This document shows, piece after piece, positions 28,059 through 37,118 of a DNA stretch of 64,000 bases (within the stretch, counting starts at the first letter, position 1; each line of letters begins with the position of its first letter). The position numbers and the translations under genes were made by a program. The notes beneath the pieces are model-generated. The model did not search any database. It was not told the DNA's origin and saw nothing but the letters and a program-made list of their open reading frames with translations. Origin of the DNA: Halocynthiibacter styelae (lineage in GTDB: Bacteria > Pseudomonadota > Alphaproteobacteria > Rhodobacterales > Rhodobacteraceae); contig NZ_JADCKQ010000008.1 in the NCBI RefSeq assembly GCF_016123485.1, positions 1 to 64,000 on the forward strand. Reading direction: 5' to 3'.

Positions 28059-28739
28059 GTGCAGGTTCTGATTTTACCCGGCCTTGATGGGCAAGCTGCG
28101 CTGCGCGCCGGTTTTATGGCCTGTCTCGCTGCATCATGTCCGACGGAATGTCTGAGCTACCCGGATCATCTGTCGGGTTATGATGATCTGTTTCCCATCA
28201 TTAAGGCCAGGATGGCTGAAATTGATGAAGATTTCGTCCTGATTGCCGAATCTTTCTCAGGCCCTCTCGCCCTGCGCATTGCGCAAGACCCGCCTGCCGG
28301 TCTGAAGGGGATCATATGGGTTGGCAGCTTTATCTCTGCCCCGCGGCAGCTTCCGTCGTGGTTTGCTGATTTTGCCTGCATTGCCCCGATACACCGGACA
28401 CCCTTCCGACAACTCATGAATGTCGCGGGATTTGGGCCTTATGGCTCAGCTGAGGCCCGAAATCTTTGTGCAGATGTCCTGCAAGGCCTGCCCGGCAAAT
28501 CCATTTCGGCGCGCCTGAAAAAGATCCTCGCGCTCAGGACGACCCCGGCGCGTCACCCGCTGCGCATGCCCACCATTGCCCTTTGTGCTGATGAAGACCG
28601 GTTATTGCACAGACGCACGCGGCAGGTATTTGATGATCACGGCATACCAACCGAATTAGTCGCTGGTCCGCATTTTCTGCTGCAATCCTGCCCCGCTGAG
28701 ATCGCCGGCCGTGTCCGCAGGTTTTGCGACACTCTCTGA
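28059..28739 (+). CDS. Small alpha/beta-fold hydrolase
   Basis: Protein of 226 residues starting with GTG at 28059 behind AAGGAAA. It begins directly with a beta strand, [17 protein letters not shown], typical of alpha/beta hydrolases. The nucleophile elbow is [11 protein letters not shown] near residue 68 (S-F-S-G instead of the usual G-X-S-X-G start) and the catalytic His is in [11 protein letters not shown] near the C-terminus, with an Asp candidate in LCADEDRLL. Function unknown. Its 3' end overlaps the 3' end of the convergent methyltransferase gene by 84 bp. Confidence 0.75.
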   Translation: MQVLILPGLDGQAALRAGFMACLAASCPTECLSYPDHLSGYDDLFPIIKARMAEIDEDFVLIAESFSGPLALRIAQDPPAGLKGIIWVGSFISAPRQLPSWFADFACIAPIHRTPFRQLMNVAGFGPYGSAEARNLCADVLQGLPGKSISARLKKILALRTTPARHPLRMPTIALCADEDRLLHRRTRQVFDDHGIPTELVAGPHFLLQSCPAEIAGRVRRFCDTL

Positions 28740-29498
28740 TGTCTCCCGCCCGATGGGCTTGACCTCTGGCGCGACCAGCCCTTCCAGCACGCGCAGAGGT
28801 TTGCGGGCACGGTCCACAAGCCCGGGCGGACGTGGGGCCAGCATTTGTTTCTTTACTTCCACCATAAGCACGCCACCAGCAAGCCATGGCGCGGCTTTGC
28901 CAAAACGTTCCCACAGGGTCGTGCTGCGCAGCCAGAAACGTTTGTCAGAGGGTGGCGCAAACAGGGCCGACATATGACGACCGGGTATGAAATCATGGGC
29001 TTTCAGCTGCCCCTCAAGCTGGCTGTTGCTGTAAGGACGGCCATAACCAAAAGGCGTACCATCGCGCCGCGCCCAGAGCCCGGCCCGGTTCGGCACAATA
29101 AAGACGGCACGCCCCCCGGGTCCCAATACGCGCCAGCATTCATCAAGCAGGGTTTTCGGGCGGTCTGATGTTTCAAGCCCATGCATCAGAACCAGTCGAT
29201 CCACAGACCCTGTTTCCAGCGGCCACATGGTTTCTTCTGCCAGCACCGCAACGTTCTGTTCCCCCGCGGGCCAGGACATCACCCCCTGCTGCGCAGGCAT
29301 AAGACCAGTGACCCGACGCGCGGTCGGCAGATAGGGCCGCAGCAGCGGAACAGCAAAGCCAAAGCCCACGATACTCTGTCCCTTCACATCCTCTGGTGAC
29401 CAGAACTGTAACAGGCGATCCCGCACGCCTTTCTGCGCCGCCCGCCCCAGAAGGCTGCGATAGTAAAATTCACGAAGGTCGAGAACATCAAGGTGCAT
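28656..29498 (-). CDS. Class I SAM-dependent methyltransferase (YafS-like)
   Basis: Protein of 280 residues with a methyltransferase-11 type core: [19 protein letters not shown] near residue 43 as a degenerate SAM loop, [14 protein letters not shown], then [19 protein letters not shown]. The last 60 residues are polar and likely disordered. A related methyltransferase sits beside gloB in many proteobacteria, as here (gloB is about 930 bp away with another methyltransferase between). Substrate unknown. The C-terminal 27 codons overlap the convergent hydrolase gene. Confidence 0.8.
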   Translation of the reverse strand: MHLDVLDLREFYYRSLLGRAAQKGVRDRLLQFWSPEDVKGQSIVGFGFAVPLLRPYLPTARRVTGLMPAQQGVMSWPAGEQNVAVLAEETMWPLETGSVDRLVLMHGLETSDRPKTLLDECWRVLGPGGRAVFIVPNRAGLWARRDGTPFGYGRPYSNSQLEGQLKAHDFIPGRHMSALFAPPSDKRFWLRSTTLWERFGKAAPWLAGGVLMVEVKKQMLAPRPPGLVDRARKPLRVLEGLVAPEVKPIGRETSESVAKPADTAGDLSGAGLQQKMRTSD

Positions 29499-29580
29499 AG
29501 GTGGTCCGTCAGAAGATGTGGTTATCCCAGTCTAGGCCGTAGAGAAGGACAGGCGCAACAGGCAGTCACAACGCCGCACG

Positions 29581-29620
29581 AAAACCAGAAAACCAGAAAA
29601 CCAGAAAACCAGAAAACTGG
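29581..29620. repeat. Tandem 8-bp repeat, AAAACCAG x4 plus one variant
   Basis: Four perfect AAAACCAG units occupy 29581–29612, followed by AAAACTGG at 29613–29620; the last two units form a small dyad CCAG-AAAA-CTGG. The array is in the 187-bp non-coding interval upstream of the methyltransferase at 28656–29498. Length of such arrays can vary by slippage and may affect promoter spacing. Confidence 0.9.
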
Positions 29621-29685
29621 TATTCCCGCATTCCTTAAAGTCAAGGCGCAGCCAGGGGATCTTCAGCTGCCAGACAGCCAAAACT

Positions 29686-30348
29686 TCAGGAACAGGAAGA
29701 TTTCACGGCATACAGGATCAGGTTATTCGCCGGCATCTGCCGTTCAGACAGATCCTTCAGCCCCGCAGCCTCCAGTCGCGACAGCACCCATTGCGAATCT
29801 TTATATCCAATCTCAGGATCCTGACTTTGCAGGCTGGAATGAAAAGACGCATCCCCTTCACTGCGGAATGCGCTGTTGTCAGAAAACGGCCCGTAGATCA
29901 TCACCTGACCACCGGGGCTCAGAGCCCCCGCCATACCCGACAACACCGCCGCTGCCTGATCGTCAGAAATCAGATGCAGAAGGTTCACCACATAGATGAA
30001 ATCATAGGTCTTCCCCAAGGCATCCCAGCCACCCACCGCATCCAGGCGTATCGCCTCACGCAGGTTCGCAAGCTTGGCCTCACGCCCCCAGGCCCCAACG
30101 CTGTCCAGGCGGTCATCTTCGACATCACTGGGCTGCCAGGTCAGATCCGGCCAGCGGGCGGCAAAAGCACAGATATGCTGGCCTGTGCCACTGGCCAGTT
30201 CCAGAACATCGCCCCGCTCTGGCAGAATCTGCGCCAGCACCTCCGCAATCGGTTCCTGATTGCGCGCAGCTGAGGGCGCATGCAGACGGCCATCGCCGGT
30301 CTGATCCTTCAGATGCGGACTGTCAGGCAATATCAGAGGTTTTTTCAT
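29686..30348 (-). CDS. DUF938 family SAM-dependent methyltransferase
   Basis: Protein of 220 residues of the DUF938 family. It starts near HAPSAARNQEPIAEVLA and has a clear SAM-binding motif I, VLELASGTGQHICAFAARWP, near residue 48, then WQPSDVEDDRLDSV and VNLLHLISDDQAAAVL. The C-terminal GPFSDNSAFRSEGDASFHSS segment is typical of the family. Substrate is unknown. It is divergent from gloB, about 80 bp apart, and followed on its strand by the YafS-like methyltransferase. Confidence 0.88.
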   Translation of the reverse strand: MKKPLILPDSPHLKDQTGDGRLHAPSAARNQEPIAEVLAQILPERGDVLELASGTGQHICAFAARWPDLTWQPSDVEDDRLDSVGAWGREAKLANLREAIRLDAVGGWDALGKTYDFIYVVNLLHLISDDQAAAVLSGMAGALSPGGQVMIYGPFSDNSAFRSEGDASFHSSLQSQDPEIGYKDSQWVLSRLEAAGLKDLSERQMPANNLILYAVKSSCS

Positions 30349-30431
30349 GACGTCATCCTTTTACTGCCTCCTCTGTTGCACCTCCTGACGATTTGGGCAA
30401 GTCTGTCGACAAGGCTATAAAAGGATCAGAT

Positions 30432-31202
30432 ATGTCTCTGGAAATTGTCACCCTGCCCGCTCTTGCAGACAACTACTTCTTTCTGATCCACAATTCAGAA
30501 ACCGGTGAAACCGCGCTAATCGACGCGCCCGAGGCCGCCCCCGTGAAAGCCGCCCTCGCGGAACGTCGCTGGCAGTTAACGCAAATCCTGCTGACACATC
30601 ATCACTATGATCACATCGACGGTGCGGAAGAATTGCGCAGTGCGACCGGTGCCAAAGTTATCGGGGCAAAAGCCGATGCACACCGTCTGCCCGCGTTGGA
30701 CCTGGAGGTTTCTGAAGGCGATCGCTTTGAGATCGCCGGAACGTCCTGCGAAGTCTTTGATGTCTCTGGCCATACACTCGGTCATATCGCTTTTTACCTG
30801 CCAGATGAAAAAGCCGTATTCACCGCAGACAGCCTTATGGCCTTTGGCTGTGGCAGGTTATTTGAGGGCACGCCTGAGGTGATGTTCGAAAGCCTTGCAA
30901 AACTCACTGCCCTGCCCGCTGACACCACGGTTTATTCTGGTCATGAATATAGTGCGGGCAACGGCACCTTTGCCTTATCTGTCGACGGGGACAATCCGGC
31001 CGTTCAGGCCCGGGTTGCAGAAAATGCACGTAAGCGCGATGCAGGAGAACCCACTGGCGTTTCCACATTGCAGCTTGAGCTGAACACAAACCCTTTCCTG
31101 CGCTGCCAGGAAAAAGCGCTGATCCGGGCAGCGGGTCTGGGGACAGATGCCGCCCCTGCTGCGGTCTTTGCTGAAATCCGGCGACAGAAGGATAACTTCT
31201 GA
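30432..31202 (+). CDS. gloB: Hydroxyacylglutathione hydrolase (glyoxalase II)
   Basis: Metallo-beta-lactamase-fold enzyme of 256 residues that hydrolyses S-lactoylglutathione, the second step of methylglyoxal detoxification. The metal-binding motif is LTHHHYDHIDGAEEL near residue 55; further ligands are in SGHTLGHIAFY, FTADSLMAFGCGR and YSGHEY. The C-terminal HAGH domain (NPAVQARVAENARKR, then TNPFLRC) is complete. The start at 30432 follows AAAGGATC; the in-frame codon at 30393 has no such site. Confidence 0.94.
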   Translation: MSLEIVTLPALADNYFFLIHNSETGETALIDAPEAAPVKAALAERRWQLTQILLTHHHYDHIDGAEELRSATGAKVIGAKADAHRLPALDLEVSEGDRFEIAGTSCEVFDVSGHTLGHIAFYLPDEKAVFTADSLMAFGCGRLFEGTPEVMFESLAKLTALPADTTVYSGHEYSAGNGTFALSVDGDNPAVQARVAENARKRDAGEPTGVSTLQLELNTNPFLRCQEKALIRAAGLGTDAAPAAVFAEIRRQKDNF

Positions 31203-31410
31203 AACCACCGAGAAAGTGAGATCGCAACCAGACAGCAGAGGTATTTTCGGAAAAAATCACCCTAAAAACACCGAATGTGATGTAATTTGAACAAAAAGCA
31301 CTTGTATCGCCCCGGATCACAACCGAACTTTAAGAGTAATGGACCATCCTGGGAAAGCACGCAGACTTCCTGCGCGCCCCATGGCCGGAAGGATAAGGAG
31401 CACAATCGCC

Positions 31411-33738
31411 ATGCCTTCATTTTCTACGACGCTTGAGCAGTCTATTCACGCGGCACTTGCTCTGGCAAACGCCCGCCGCCATGAATTTGCAACCCTGGAA
31501 CATCTTTTGCTGGCCCTGGTCGACGAACCGGACGCTGCCCGGGTCATGCAGGCCTGTGAAGTCAACCTTGATATATTGCGCGGCGAACTTCAGGATTTCA
31601 TCGACGAAGAACTGACCGGCCTGATTACAGACATCGAAGGATCAGAAGCCGCACCGACAGCCGCCTTTCAACGCGTGATTCAGCGGGCCGCAATTCATGT
31701 ACAATCATCCGGCCGCACAGAAGTGACCGGTGCGAATGTGCTGGTTGCTATCTTTGCGGAACGGGAAAGCAATGCGGTTTACTTCCTGCAGGCCCAGGAT
31801 ATGACCCGTTATGACGCGGTGAACTTCATCGCCCATGGCATGGCCAAAGACCCGGATTTTTCTGAAGACCGCCCGCTGACTGGCGCATCTGCTTCGGCAG
31901 AAGACCATGACGGGTTTTCAGGTACTGAGCCTGAAGAAAAAGAAACTGCGCTGTCCAAATACTGCGTTGATCTGAACCATAAGGCGGAAGAAGGCGAAGT
32001 CGATCCGCTGATCGGGCGGGAACACGAAGTCGAACGCTGCATTCAGGTTCTGTGTCGTCGCCGCAAGAACAACCCCCTGCTGGTTGGTGATCCGGGTGTT
32101 GGTAAAACCGCGATTGCGGAAGGGCTTGCACGTAAGATTGTTCAGGGTGAAACCCCTGAAATCCTCGCCGAAACGATCATCTATTCCCTTGATATGGGCG
32201 CACTTCTGGCGGGTACCCGCTATCGTGGTGATTTTGAGGAACGCCTGAAAGCAGTGATGACCGAGCTGGAAGAACACCCCAATGCCGTTCTTTTCATTGA
32301 TGAGATCCACACCATCATAGGTGCCGGTGCCACATCCGGAGGGGCGATGGATGCATCAAATCTGCTGAAACCCGCACTGCAGGGCGGCAATCTGCGCTGC
32401 ATGGGGTCCACCACCTATAAGGAATTCCGCCAACATTTTGAAAAAGACCGCGCGCTTGCACGGCGCTTCCAGAAGATTGACGTGAATGAACCCTCTGTCC
32501 CGGATACGATCAAAATCCTCAAGGGGATCAAACCCTATTTTGAGGAACATCACGACATTCGCTACACCCTGGATGCGATCAAATCCGCGGTGGAACTGTC
32601 CGCGCGCTATATCACCGATCGCAAACTGCCGGATAAGGCCATTGACGTGATTGACGAGGCAGGTGCCGCCCAGCATCTGGTGGCGGAAAGCAAACGTCGC
32701 AAAACCATCGGCACGAAAGAAATCGAAGCCGTGGTTTCGAAAATCGCCCGTATTCCGGCGAAGAATGTGTCAAAAGACGATGCCGAAGTGCTGCGCGACC
32801 TGGAAAAATCCCTGAAACGGGTTGTCTTTGGTCAGGATACGGCGATCGAAGCGCTGTCCAGCGCGATCAAACTGGCGCGTGCAGGCCTGCGTGAACCTGA
32901 AAAACCCATCGGGAACTATCTGTTCGCCGGGCCGACCGGTGTGGGTAAAACCGAAGTCGCCAAACAGCTGTCCAGCACGCTTGGTGTGGAAATGCTGAGG
33001 TTTGACATGTCCGAATATATGGAAAAACACGCGGTTTCCCGTCTGATCGGTGCACCTCCGGGCTATGTTGGTTTTGACCAGGGCGGTCTGCTGACCGATG
33101 GCGTCGATCAGCATCCGCATTGTGTGCTTCTGCTTGATGAAATCGAAAAGGCCCACCCGGATGTCTTTAACATCCTGCTTCAGGTTATGGATAACGGCCA
33201 GCTGACGGACCACAACGGGCGCACTGTGGATTTCCGCAATGTCATTCTGATCATGACATCAAACGCCGGTGCCGCAGATCAGGCGAAAGAAGCCGTTGGT
33301 TTTGGTCGTGACCGTCGCGAAGGCGAAGACACCGCTGCGATTGAACGCACCTTCAGCCCGGAATTCCGCAACCGTCTGGATGCAGTTGTAAGCTTTGCGC
33401 CACTGGGCAAAGACGTGATCATGAAAGTGGTTGAGAAGTTCGTTCTGCAACTTGAAGCGCAGCTGATGGATCGCAACGTGACCTTTGAACTGACCCCGGA
33501 AGCCGCCGAATGGTTGGGTGAAAAAGGTTATGATGCGAAAATGGGCGCGCGTCCTCTGGGCCGTGTGATCCAGGAACACATCAAGAAACCGCTGGCGGAA
33601 GAACTGTTGTTCGGATCGCTTGCAAAAGGTGGCGTTGTTCGGGTTGGCGTAAAGAAAGATGAGCTGGACCTGGAAATCCTGCCGCAGGAAGCCAAACAGC
33701 TATCGGGTAAGTCCCCGCGCCTGCTGACAGCTGAGTGA
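31411..33738 (+). CDS. clpA: ATP-dependent Clp protease ATP-binding subunit ClpA
   Basis: AAA+ unfoldase of 775 residues that feeds substrates to ClpP. The N-terminal Clp repeat domain ([20 protein letters not shown]) comes first; AAA domain 1 has Walker [19 protein letters not shown] near residue 225 and AAA domain 2 has [16 protein letters not shown] near 510, with [20 protein letters not shown] as Walker B. The C-terminal ClpB-type small domain is intact. Start at 31411 has AAGGAG at a good distance; the upstream in-frame ATG at 31339 does not. No clpS lies directly upstream, unlike many proteobacteria. A strong terminator follows. Confidence 0.96.
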   Translation: MPSFSTTLEQSIHAALALANARRHEFATLEHLLLALVDEPDAARVMQACEVNLDILRGELQDFIDEELTGLITDIEGSEAAPTAAFQRVIQRAAIHVQSSGRTEVTGANVLVAIFAERESNAVYFLQAQDMTRYDAVNFIAHGMAKDPDFSEDRPLTGASASAEDHDGFSGTEPEEKETALSKYCVDLNHKAEEGEVDPLIGREHEVERCIQVLCRRRKNNPLLVGDPGVGKTAIAEGLARKIVQGETPEILAETIIYSLDMGALLAGTRYRGDFEERLKAVMTELEEHPNAVLFIDEIHTIIGAGATSGGAMDASNLLKPALQGGNLRCMGSTTYKEFRQHFEKDRALARRFQKIDVNEPSVPDTIKILKGIKPYFEEHHDIRYTLDAIKSAVELSARYITDRKLPDKAIDVIDEAGAAQHLVAESKRRKTIGTKEIEAVVSKIARIPAKNVSKDDAEVLRDLEKSLKRVVFGQDTAIEALSSAIKLARAGLREPEKPIGNYLFAGPTGVGKTEVAKQLSSTLGVEMLRFDMSEYMEKHAVSRLIGAPPGYVGFDQGGLLTDGVDQHPHCVLLLDEIEKAHPDVFNILLQVMDNGQLTDHNGRTVDFRNVILIMTSNAGAADQAKEAVGFGRDRREGEDTAAIERTFSPEFRNRLDAVVSFAPLGKDVIMKVVEKFVLQLEAQLMDRNVTFELTPEAAEWLGEKGYDAKMGARPLGRVIQEHIKKPLAEELLFGSLAKGGVVRVGVKKDELDLEILPQEAKQLSGKSPRLLTAE

Positions 33739-33758
33739 TCCGTTTCACATAAAAAAGA

Positions 33759-33788
33759 AAAGGCCGCCCGTCACTGGGCGGCTTTTTT
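33759..33788 (+). terminator. Rho-independent terminator of clpA
   Basis: GCCGCCC (33763–33769) pairs with GGGCGGC (33776–33782) around GTCACT, preceded by AAAAG and followed by six T. Confidence 0.92.
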
Positions 33789-33803
33789 ATTGCCTGCCGG
33801 AAC

Positions 33804-35483
33804 TCAGCGGCTGGACCTTGCAAGCACCAAAACCGCGCAAAGCCCGGTCAAAATCACCAGCATTGCTGCGGGGGCCGCCTGTTCCAGGTTTTCAAGTGAG
33901 GCCTGTTCATACACACGGGTTGCCAGCGTGTTAAAGTTGAACGGGCGCAGCAGCAGGGTCGCGGGCAGTTCTTTTGAGCAATCAACAAAGACCAGCAGGA
34001 CGGCCGTCGTCACAGACCCCCGGATCAGCGGCACATGCACGGATCGCAATACACCGCCTTCGGTACGTCCAAGGGAACGCGCGGCCATGGGCAGGCTTGG
34101 CGCAACACGGCCAAGCGCTGAATCCGCTGCCCCCTGGGCAATCGCGAAGAAGCGCACACAATACGCAAAGATCAGGGCGAAAGCCGTGCCCGTCAGCAGC
34201 AGCCCGGGATCATATCCTGTCAGGGCCAACACGCCATCCGCCAGCATATGATCAAGCCCCGCCAGCGGGATCAGAATGCCCACGGCCAGAACCGCACCGG
34301 GGGCGGCGTAACCAATCGTGGTGATCGGCATCAATAGCCGTGGCAGACGTCGCCCGCTGAGGCGGACACCATAGACCATAAACAGCGCCGCAGTTACAGT
34401 CAGCAGCCCCGCGCTGATACCAGTAAACAGCGTGTTCCAGAGTGCTGAAAACAGCGATGCATCCAACCAGAAATCATAATTTTTGAGACTGTGCCAGGAA
34501 ATCACGCCCGCTGGCAGAACAAACCCGATGGCAAATGGCACAAGACAGAACATCATCGCCGCCAGGCCTCTGGTACCTTTCAGGCGTACCTGCGTCAGCG
34601 GGCGCGGATTACGGGCCGGGTTGTGATAGCGATGTTTGCGACGGCTGATCCGCTCGAACCCCAGCAGCAAAAGCACAAGCGTCAGAACCACACAGGCAAT
34701 TTGCGCCGCCCCGCCGGCATTGTTGCTTTCCAGCCAGGTTGTGAAGATTCCGGTTGTCAGGGTCTGGACCGCGAAATATTCAACCGTGCCGAAATCAGCG
34801 ACGGTTTCCATCATCACGACGGCACAGCTGGCTGCAAGTGCCGGGCGCGCCAACGGCAGACCCAGCCGGAAGAACCGCGCAAAAGGCCCTGCACCCAGGG
34901 CACGCGCCACATCATACCCGGCGGATGACTGTTCCCGGAAAGACGCCCGGCACAGCAGATAAACATAAGGATACAAGGCTCCGGCCAGCACGATGACAGC
35001 TGCGCCACGGGACCGGATGTCAGGGAACCAGTAGTCGCGCGATGTCGCCCATCCAAAGGTTGATCGCAACGCAGTCTGCACAGGTCCGGCATATTCCAGA
35101 AAATCCACTAGCGCATAAGCACCGACATAGGCCGGGATCGCCAGAGGCAGAAGCAAAAGCCATTCGAGAATTCCTGCGCCCGGAAAACGGTACATGACGA
35201 TAAGCCAGGCCGTCGTAACACCGGTGATCCCGGCAAGTGTCCCAACGCTGAGCATCAGAAACAGCGTGTTTGAAAAATAGCGTGGCAGGGTTGTGTTCAG
35301 AAGATGTGGCCAGATGTTTTCGGTCGGGAAAAACGCCAGAAAAACCACGGCCAGAACCGGCAGCACAACACAGACTGCAATCAAAAATGCCCCAAGGGAC
35401 CATCCTGATATACCGCGCCGCTTCCGGGCGGCCTGACCTCTGGTGGCTTTTTTTGCCACACCTGCGGGCTCTGCCTGTCTCAT
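33804..35483 (-). CDS. Fe3+-type ABC transporter permease, fused double domain (FbpB/SfuB-like)
   Basis: Inner-membrane permease of about 559 residues made of two consecutive BPD-transporter domains, as in FbpB/SfuB iron permeases, with about twelve membrane segments. Two EAA-type loops are visible: DVARALGAGPFARFFRLGLP in the first half and AARSLGRTEGGVLRSVHVPL in the second, each contacting an ATPase subunit. I place the start at 35483 (MRQAEPAGV); in-frame codons further up give an implausible leader. No binding-protein or ATPase gene is adjacent, so it is an orphan permease here. An imelysin-based iron locus lies 1.6 kb further right, which may be more than chance. Confidence 0.85.
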   Translation of the reverse strand: MRQAEPAGVAKKATRGQAARKRRGISGWSLGAFLIAVCVVLPVLAVVFLAFFPTENIWPHLLNTTLPRYFSNTLFLMLSVGTLAGITGVTTAWLIVMYRFPGAGILEWLLLLPLAIPAYVGAYALVDFLEYAGPVQTALRSTFGWATSRDYWFPDIRSRGAAVIVLAGALYPYVYLLCRASFREQSSAGYDVARALGAGPFARFFRLGLPLARPALAASCAVVMMETVADFGTVEYFAVQTLTTGIFTTWLESNNAGGAAQIACVVLTLVLLLLGFERISRRKHRYHNPARNPRPLTQVRLKGTRGLAAMMFCLVPFAIGFVLPAGVISWHSLKNYDFWLDASLFSALWNTLFTGISAGLLTVTAALFMVYGVRLSGRRLPRLLMPITTIGYAAPGAVLAVGILIPLAGLDHMLADGVLALTGYDPGLLLTGTAFALIFAYCVRFFAIAQGAADSALGRVAPSLPMAARSLGRTEGGVLRSVHVPLIRGSVTTAVLLVFVDCSKELPATLLLRPFNFNTLATRVYEQASLENLEQAAPAAMLVILTGLCAVLVLARSSR

Positions 35484-35600
35484 CAAAGGATCACCACCTT
35501 TTTTCCCTGATATTTTTGTGCTTATACTTGGCGCGTAATCGCCATGCCAGCAGAGTTTGATGAAATGGGCGACGGAAATTAATTGGGGCAATGGGTATAT

Positions 35601-36479
35601 ATGAAGATCGCTTATCACATTGGTGCGCATTCGGCGGATGGCGACAATCTGTTGCGGGGGTTGCTGAAAGACCGGGAGCGTCTTTCAAAAGGCGGCATTG
35701 CTGTCCCTGGCCCGGGAAAATACCGACGCAATCTGCGTGAAGTGCTGGCTTACGCCGAAGGTGGGAAGCTGAACAAAACTCAGGGGCAGGAAATCCTGAG
35801 CAACATCCTTGAAGATGGCAAAGCCGACAGGCTTGTTCTGTCAGCCCCTAACTTCATGGGGTTTCCGAAGTTTGCGGTCAGAGGCAACGTCTTGTATCCG
35901 GAAGCCCCTGCTCGTGTGGCCACGCTGGTGAACCTGCTTCCTGCGACTGATATTGAACTTCACCTGAGCATCAGTAACCCTGTGACCTTTGTACCAACCT
36001 TGCTGGAACAAAGTTCCGGCCCCGGAGACAGGGCAGAACTTCAGCAAACCGATCCACGCAAATTGCTCTGGTCAGAATTGATCGGGCGCCTGCGCCAGGC
36101 CTGCCCGAATGCACAAATGGTGGTCTGGTGTCAGGAAGACACCCCGCTGATCTGGTCTGAGGTGCTGTTGTCTGTCGCTGGCCTGCCTGCCAACGTGACC
36201 CCACTGCACGGCGCAAACGATGTTCTGGCCGAGATCATGACAAAGGAGGGATTGCAGCGGTATCAGGCCTATATGAAGGCCCGATCCCCCATGACGCAGC
36301 AGCAACACAGCGCTGTTGCCACCGCTTTCCTTGATAAATTCTCAGTGCCGGATGCACTTGAACAGGAAATCAATATGCCTGGCTGGGATATGGCTTTGAT
36401 TGATGAAGCCACCCGAAACTATGAAGAAGACACGCAGCGTATCATTGCAATGAATGATATTGATGTGATCCTGCCCTGA
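35601..36479 (+). CDS. Conserved hypothetical protein, possibly sulfotransferase-like
   Basis: Protein of 292 residues that I cannot assign firmly. The N-terminus, KIAYHIGAHSADGDNLLRGL, resembles the first strand and loop of sulfotransferase-like proteins (HIG-H followed by a small-residue loop), and the middle has SNPVTFVPTLLEQ and VVWCQEDTPLIWSEVLL. There is no signal peptide or membrane segment. The start at 35601 (ATG within a TATATATG context) is chosen from the HIGAH motif position; no strong ribosome-binding site is visible. It is divergent from the iron-type permease and convergent with the GapR gene. Confidence 0.65.
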   Translation: MKIAYHIGAHSADGDNLLRGLLKDRERLSKGGIAVPGPGKYRRNLREVLAYAEGGKLNKTQGQEILSNILEDGKADRLVLSAPNFMGFPKFAVRGNVLYPEAPARVATLVNLLPATDIELHLSISNPVTFVPTLLEQSSGPGDRAELQQTDPRKLLWSELIGRLRQACPNAQMVVWCQEDTPLIWSEVLLSVAGLPANVTPLHGANDVLAEIMTKEGLQRYQAYMKARSPMTQQQHSAVATAFLDKFSVPDALEQEINMPGWDMALIDEATRNYEEDTQRIIAMNDIDVILP

Positions 36480-36497
36480 TCAGAGGGCAGGACTGCT

Positions 36498-36758
36498 TCA
36501 GTGCATGCCCAGTGCTTCTTTATACATTTCAAGCACGGCTTCTTCTTCCGCAATGTCATTTGGTTCACGCTTGCGCAGCGCGATCACTTTGCGGATGATC
36601 TTGGTGTCGTAGCCACGACCTTTGGCTTCGGCCAGCACTTCTTTCTGCTGTTCCGCAAGATCTTTCTTTTCGGCGTCAAGACGCTCGATGCGCTCAATAA
36701 ACTGGCGCAGTTCATCCGCAGTCACGCGATAGCTGGAGTCGGCAGAAAAATCGTTCAT
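36498..36758 (-). CDS. gapR: GapR family nucleoid-associated protein (DUF2312)
   Basis: Protein of 86 residues matching DUF2312: an N-terminal coiled coil (ELRQFIERIERLDAEKKDLA, then EQQKEVLAEAKGRGYD) followed by TKIIRKVIALRKREPNDIAE and EEEAVLEMYKEAL. The Caulobacter homologue GapR is an essential nucleoid protein that clamps overtwisted, AT-rich DNA and assists topoisomerases during replication. The start at 36758 has AAGGATG upstream; a longer in-frame reading to 37052 is rejected because it lacks a site and crosses the divergent gene. Many genomes hold more than one copy, so this need not be the only one. Confidence 0.9.
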   Translation of the reverse strand: MNDFSADSSYRVTADELRQFIERIERLDAEKKDLAEQQKEVLAEAKGRGYDTKIIRKVIALRKREPNDIAEEEAVLEMYKEALGMH

Positions 36759-36892
36759 AACAGCATCCTTTGTTTCGAGCCTCTGATTACCGCGCCTTTT
36801 CCGCCACCGCAAGCCCGTGCCGTACATCCGGTCAGCTTGCGTAATTCCCTGCCAGGCAGTAGAGGAGACAGCAAGTTCAAACGGAGCAAAAT

Positions 36893-37108
36893 ATGTCCTT
36901 CCTGATCTGGCCCGGCGCGGCCCTGTCCTTTCTTGGTCTCTGTGGCATCTTCTGGTGTATTTTCCGGGCGATGAAAGCCCGCAACGCTGGCCTGGAAGAC
37001 GATGAACTGCGCGCCCGCCTGCAAAAAATCGTCGCGGTGAACCTGGGCGCACTGGGTGTGTCGGCGCTGGGTCTGATGCTGGTTGTGATTGGAATTATTC
37101 TGGGCTGA
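36893..37108 (+). CDS. Small membrane protein, 71 residues
   Basis: Short protein with two hydrophobic segments, LIWPGAALSFLGLCGIFWCI and VNLGALGVSALGLMLVVIGI, separated by a charged linker KARNAGLEDDELRARLQKIV. The ATG at 36893 has GGAG with good spacing. The topology places both ends on the same side of the inner membrane. I recognise it as a type commonly annotated as hypothetical in Rhodobacterales; function unknown. It is convergent with the DUF1513 gene, 10 bp apart. Confidence 0.75.
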   Translation: MSFLIWPGAALSFLGLCGIFWCIFRAMKARNAGLEDDELRARLQKIVAVNLGALGVSALGLMLVVIGIILG

Positions 37109-37118
37109 TCCTGCGGGA

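Noticed and set aside
29581-29620. Short direct repeats considered as a CRISPR array
   Set aside because: Units are 8 bp without spacers and no cas gene is present.
36498-37052. Longer N-terminal reading of the GapR gene
   Set aside because: The added part lacks a ribosome-binding site, crosses a divergent gene and has no DUF2312 homology.
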